Shown: piece by piece, positions 60,635 through 64,000 of the stretch
How the letters are laid out: each line of letters begins with the position of its first letter
Numbering within the stretch: the stretch's first letter is position 1
Position numbers and translations under genes: made by a program
Assembly: GCA_049597955.1 (NCBI GenBank)
Contig: JBMYND010000006.1
Coordinates: forward strand, 56,508-120,507
Source: JAYPAN01 sp049597955
GTDB taxonomy: Bacteria > Pseudomonadota > Alphaproteobacteria > RS24
DNA length: 64,000 nucleotides
Direction of reading: 5' to 3'
Notes under the pieces: model-generated
Told to the model about the DNA's origin: nothing
The model's input: only the letters and a program-made list of their open reading frames with translations
Database searches by the model: none

Positions 60635-61477
60635 ATGAGTGAAAAAAATTCTATTCTGGTTATCTCAAGCACTATTGGTAGCGGTCAGGTTGGGCTTCAG
60701 GCCATCGCGCCGGGTCTGCGCACCCTGTCCTATGAAACGATTGGCCTGCCAACAATATGGCTTTCTGCCCATCCTGCCGCTTTTCCCGAAATGGGCGCGC
60801 CCAAGGGCGGGCCTGTGTCGCCGGAGCAAATGCTGGCCTCGATTGACTGGCTGCTGGCCGCCGGCGCATTGGATAATTGCGCCGCTATTTTATCGGGCTA
60901 TATGCCCAGCCTTGAACATGTCAAAGCCTGCGCCGCCATTGTCGATAAGGTAAAAGCGACCATACCGGATGTGATATATTGCTGCGACCCGATTTGCGGC
61001 GACCATGACCAGCTTTATCTGCCCAAATCGGTAGCCAATGGCCTGCGCTCCAGCTTGCTGCCCCGCGCCGATATGGCAACGCCCAATCTGTTTGAATTGC
61101 AATATTTAAGCGGCCAATCCAACGCATCAGAAATGGAGGCGCTGGTCGGCGCGGCGCGCGCCCTGCGCTGTCCGCATATTGTGGTGACGTCAGCCCCCGC
61201 CCCGGAAGGGCGCATTGCAACTGTGGCGATTGGCGAAGAAATACATCGCTGCGAGACCGCCAGCGCACCGCATGTGCCGCATGGCATGGGCGATTTATTC
61301 GCCGCGCTGTATTTGGGCTTGCATCTGAAAGGGGAAAGCAAGGCGCTTGGCATTGCCACCGGCACAATGGCCGCCATTGCCGCCGGACGCACCAATGCGG
61401 CCAGCCTGCCGCATGGGCCGCTGAGCCTGACACCGCCAAGCTTGCAAGACAAGGTTTTCCTGCCCGAGCCGGCCTAG
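60635..61477 (+). CDS. pdxY: Pyridoxal kinase
   Basis: The 280-residue ribokinase-fold enzyme phosphorylates pyridoxal in B6 salvage. It has VISSTIGSGQVGLQAIAPGL then LPTIWLSAHP and YCCDPICGDHDQLYLPK. ADMATPNLFELQYLSGQ follows, and the anion-hole motif is PHGMGDLFAALYLG near 222 with catalytic Asp. The PdxY/PdxK subclass is called by text similarity. It converges on asd, and the two stops overlap in CTAG. Confidence 0.88.
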   Translation: MSEKNSILVISSTIGSGQVGLQAIAPGLRTLSYETIGLPTIWLSAHPAAFPEMGAPKGGPVSPEQMLASIDWLLAAGALDNCAAILSGYMPSLEHVKACAAIVDKVKATIPDVIYCCDPICGDHDQLYLPKSVANGLRSSLLPRADMATPNLFELQYLSGQSNASEMEALVGAARALRCPHIVVTSAPAPEGRIATVAIGEEIHRCETASAPHVPHGMGDLFAALYLGLHLKGESKALGIATGTMAAIAAGRTNAASLPHGPLSLTPPSLQDKVFLPEPA

Positions 61478-62514
61478 TTCAAAACGATTTCGGCACGCGG
61501 CTTGGTCAGATATTGCCCAATCAGCAATTCGGCAATCTGCACGGCATTAAGTGCGGCGCCTTTGCGCAAATTATCCGACACCACCCACAGATTAAGACCA
61601 TTTTCCACTGTCGGGTCAGTGCGCAAGCGTGAAACGAAAGTCTCATATTCGCCGACACATTCAACCGGCGTGACATAGCCTTCATCCTCGCGGCGATCGA
61701 CCAGCAAGACGCCGGGCGCGGCATCCAGCGCGGCGCGCGCCGCTGCTTCGCTGACCGGGTTTTCAAATGCGACATTGACCGCCTCACTATGGCCAACAAA
61801 AACCGGCACACGCACGCAAGTCGCGGTCAGTTCAATATCGGCACCCATCATTTTCTTGGTTTCGCCGACCATTTTCCACTCTTCCTTGGTGCTGCCATCT
61901 TCCATAAACACATCAATATGCGGGATGACATTAAAGGCAATCTGCTTGGTGAAATTTTCGCGCTTCAACTCATCATTGACGAAAACGGCGCGGGTTTGGG
62001 TGAACAGCTCATCCATCGCCGCATTGCCGGCCCCCGACACGGATTGATAAGTCGCCACCACGGCGCGACGTATTTTGCCAATATCATGCAAGGGCTTGAG
62101 TGCCACCACCAATTGCGCAGTCGAGCAATTGGGATTGGCAATGATATTGCGCTTGGTGTAACCGGCCAAATCCGCCGGATTAACCTCCGGCACAATCAGC
62201 GGCACATCATCATCCATGCGATAAAGCGAAGAATTGTCAATCACCACACAACCGGCGGCGGCGGCTTTCGGAGCATATTCCTTGGTCGGGCCGGAGCCGC
62301 AGGCAAACAGGGCAATATCGGCCTTGGCGAAATCGTAAAACTCCAAAGCCTGACATTTCAGCCTTTTGTCACCAAAGCTGACTTCCTTGCCCTGACTTTT
62401 GCGCGACGCGACAGCATCTACACGGGCAATCGGAAATTTGCGCTCATCAAGAATATTGAGCATTTCGCGCCCGACATTGCCGGTCGCGCCGACAACAGCG
62501 ACAACATAAGCCAT
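61474..62514 (-). CDS. asd: Aspartate-semialdehyde dehydrogenase
   Basis: The 346-residue enzyme reduces aspartyl phosphate for lysine, threonine, methionine and diaminopimelate. It has VVAVVGATGNVGREMLNIL, the catalytic Cys in NIIANPNCSTAQLVVAL near 130, and the region TATCVRVPVFVGHSEAVNV with the active His. The start ATG at 62514 shares a base with the leuB stop (TGATG). A GTG just upstream is less likely. Confidence 0.96.
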   Translation of the reverse strand: MAYVVAVVGATGNVGREMLNILDERKFPIARVDAVASRKSQGKEVSFGDKRLKCQALEFYDFAKADIALFACGSGPTKEYAPKAAAAGCVVIDNSSLYRMDDDVPLIVPEVNPADLAGYTKRNIIANPNCSTAQLVVALKPLHDIGKIRRAVVATYQSVSGAGNAAMDELFTQTRAVFVNDELKRENFTKQIAFNVIPHIDVFMEDGSTKEEWKMVGETKKMMGADIELTATCVRVPVFVGHSEAVNVAFENPVSEAAARAALDAAPGVLLVDRREDEGYVTPVECVGEYETFVSRLRTDPTVENGLNLWVVSDNLRKGAALNAVQIAELLIGQYLTKPRAEIVLN

Positions 62515-63623
62515 CACCCATCCCCCAATTCATCCAGAGCCGCCAATATCGCATCGCCCATGCCGGACGTGCCGGTTTCAACCATGCCCGGCTGCATAAT
62601 ATCGCCAGTGCGAATGCCTTGGTCGAGAACACGGGTGACGGCATTTTCCAGCAAATCAGCATCAGCGCCACGGTCAAATGTATAGCGCAATGCCATGGCA
62701 AAAGACATGATGGAGGCAATCGGATTGGCCTTGCCCTGACCGGCAATATCAGGTGCCGAGCCATGCACCGGCTCATATAAGGACTTCGCCCTGCCGGTTG
62801 CCGCATCCGGCGCGCCCAGCGATGCCGAAGGCAGCATGCCCAATGAGCCGGTCAGCATGGCGGCGACATCGGACAGCAAATCGCCGAACAGATTATCGGT
62901 CACCAGCACATCATATTGCTTGGGATTGCGGACAAGCTGCATGGCGCAATTATCGGCCAGCACATGTTCCAGCGCGACATCAGGAAATTCGCTTGAAATC
63001 ACCTTGGTCACTTCTTCATGCCAGAGCAGGCCGGATTCCATCACATTGCGCTTTTCAGCCGATGCCAGTCTTTTATCGCGCTTCATCGCCAAATCACCGG
63101 CGACACGGGCAATGCGCTCAATCTCATAAGTGTCATAGACTTGCGTATTGACGCCGCGCCGCTGGCCATTGCCCAAATCCTCAATGCCGCGCGGTTGACC
63201 GAAATAAACGCCGCCGGTCAATTCGCGGACAATCATAATATCAAGCCCCTCAATAATATCGCGCTTCAAAGAGGAGGAATCAGCCAGCGCCGGAAAACAT
63301 ATGGCCGGGCGCAAATTGGCGAACAGCTCAAGCTCACCGCGCAGCCGCAACAGCCCCGCTTCCGGGCGCGCCTCATAAGGCACATTGTCCCATTTCGGGC
63401 CGCCCACCGCGCCGAGCAGCACTGCGTCTGCCGCTTTCGCCAGCGCCATGGCGGCATCGGAAATTGCCGCGCCATGCGCGTCATAGGCGCAGCCGCCGAC
63501 CAACTCTTCTTCAATCTCTGTTTCAAAGCCGCGATGAGTGCCAAACCAGTCAATCACGCGGCGCACTTCGCCCATTACTTCAGGGCCGATGCCGTCACCG
63601 GGCAGTATCAGAATCTTTTCCAT
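62514..63623 (-). CDS. leuB: 3-isopropylmalate dehydrogenase
   Basis: The 369-residue leucine pathway enzyme starts EKILILPGDGIGPEVMGEVR and has ELTGGVYFGQPRG near 137. The metal-binding segment NLFGDLLSDVAAMLTGSLGM is near 245, and YEPVHGSAPDIAGQGKANP is near 285. It is coupled to asd and 23 bases from leuD. Confidence 0.97.
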   Translation of the reverse strand: MEKILILPGDGIGPEVMGEVRRVIDWFGTHRGFETEIEEELVGGCAYDAHGAAISDAAMALAKAADAVLLGAVGGPKWDNVPYEARPEAGLLRLRGELELFANLRPAICFPALADSSSLKRDIIEGLDIMIVRELTGGVYFGQPRGIEDLGNGQRRGVNTQVYDTYEIERIARVAGDLAMKRDKRLASAEKRNVMESGLLWHEEVTKVISSEFPDVALEHVLADNCAMQLVRNPKQYDVLVTDNLFGDLLSDVAAMLTGSLGMLPSASLGAPDAATGRAKSLYEPVHGSAPDIAGQGKANPIASIMSFAMALRYTFDRGADADLLENAVTRVLDQGIRTGDIMQPGMVETGTSGMGDAILAALDELGDG

Positions 63624-63646
63624 TTTGCTTTCCTTGCGGTGCCGGT

Positions 63647-64000
63647 CTAGCGCCAGGGCTGGTCGGCGAGGCCGGTTTCATAAGTGTCAATCGCCTCGGC
63701 CTTTTGCAGCGTCAGGCCAATATCATCCAGCCCTTCCATCAGACATTGCTTGCGGAACGGGTCAAGCTCAAAGCCAATCACGCCGCCATCAGGGCCGGTA
63801 ATTTGCTGGTTTTCCAAGTCAATCGTCACTGTGGCATTGGCACCGCGCGCCGCATCATCAAGCAATTTGTCAACTTCTTGCTGCGGCAGAACAATCGGCA
63901 AAATGCCGTTTTTGAAGCAATTATTGTAGAAAATATCGGCAAAGCTCGGCGCGATAATGCAGCGTATCCCGAAATCCAGCAATGCCCAAGGCGCGTGTTC
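63647..64000 (-). CDS. leuD: 3-isopropylmalate dehydratase small subunit, C-terminal part
   Basis: The visible 117 residues are EHAPWALLDFGIRCIIAPSF to the end ETGLADQPWR. They include ADIFYNNCFKNGILPIVLP and GLDDIGLTLQKAEAIDTYE, all characteristic of LeuD. The N-terminal part with the GCGSSR segment lies past the window edge. It would act with LeuC to isomerise isopropylmalate and lies upstream of leuB on the same strand. Confidence 0.95.
   Translation of the reverse strand, partial: EHAPWALLDFGIRCIIAPSFADIFYNNCFKNGILPIVLPQQEVDKLLDDAARGANATVTIDLENQQITGPDGGVIGFELDPFRKQCLMEGLDDIGLTLQKAEAIDTYETGLADQPWR

Noticed and set aside
1..64000. CRISPR array, rRNA operon, prophage or transposase genes
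   Set aside because: No regularly spaced repeats of CRISPR size, no rRNA signatures, no phage structural genes and no transposase motifs were seen on either strand.

Overview
The window reads as chromosome of an aerobic, Gram-negative heterotroph of the Alphaproteobacteria. Supporting signs are the order rplU-rpmA-obgE-proB-proA-nadD-rsfS-rlmH-envC-ctpA-rppH, an atpHAGDC operon without F0 genes, the linked blocks sucCD-sucAB-lpd, mdh and sdhCDAB, and a mesaconyl-CoA hydratase / malyl-CoA lyase pair. Two very large TonB-dependent receptors, signal-peptide nucleases and a PhoD-like phosphatase suggest an aquatic, probably marine, scavenger. I cannot name the genus from sequence alone.

Layout. 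Bases 1-2020 hold two minus-strand cytochrome P450 genes (the first CYP153-like and cut by the window edge), each with a near-identical palindromic operator in its promoter. A tRNA-Ser(CGA) follows. Bases 2259-8354 look like a nucleic-acid and phosphate-ester scavenging group: thermonuclease, PhoD-like phosphatase, Oar-like TonB-dependent receptor and a divergent S1/P1 nuclease, with a 148-bp inverted-repeat element between the first two. Bases 8870-17336 encode a TonB2/TtpC-type energy transduction operon (DUF3450, TtpC-like, ExbB, ExbD, TonB, TPR) next to a second receptor that it may energise.

Bases 17587-29794 are a dense plus-strand housekeeping run (quinone oxidoreductase, L21/L27, Obg, proline and NAD synthesis, ribosome maturation, murein hydrolase activator, C-terminal protease, RppH, a 2OG oxygenase, PurU). 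ATP synthase and PriA lie on the minus strand, then a transaldolase-like gene and xerC on the plus strand. From 42496 to 60574 the minus strand carries the TCA cycle block (lpd, sucB, sucA, sucD, sucC, mdh, sdhBADC), with zapE, an arsC-aquaglyceroporin pair, and maoC-citE. The window closes with pdxY, asd, leuB and the truncated leuD.

The accessory part is a 3.8-kb island between the convergent core genes xerC and lpd. It carries a NYN/PIN-type ribonuclease, a SinI-like type II restriction-modification pair, and an AbiJ-NTD4/HEPN-like protein. It is visibly more A+T-rich than its flanks: one sampled 60-base line is 28/60 G+C inside and 37/60 in xerC. Its edges are perfect 13-bp inverted repeats that coincide with the stop codons of all four genes at the two junctions. 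Joining the two edges at their shared GTTAAC gives a perfect 20-bp palindrome, which suggests the intact pre-insertion site. Inside the island, 46-bp direct repeats (43/46 identical) bracket the restriction-modification pair. This modular defence island is the most interesting structure in the window.
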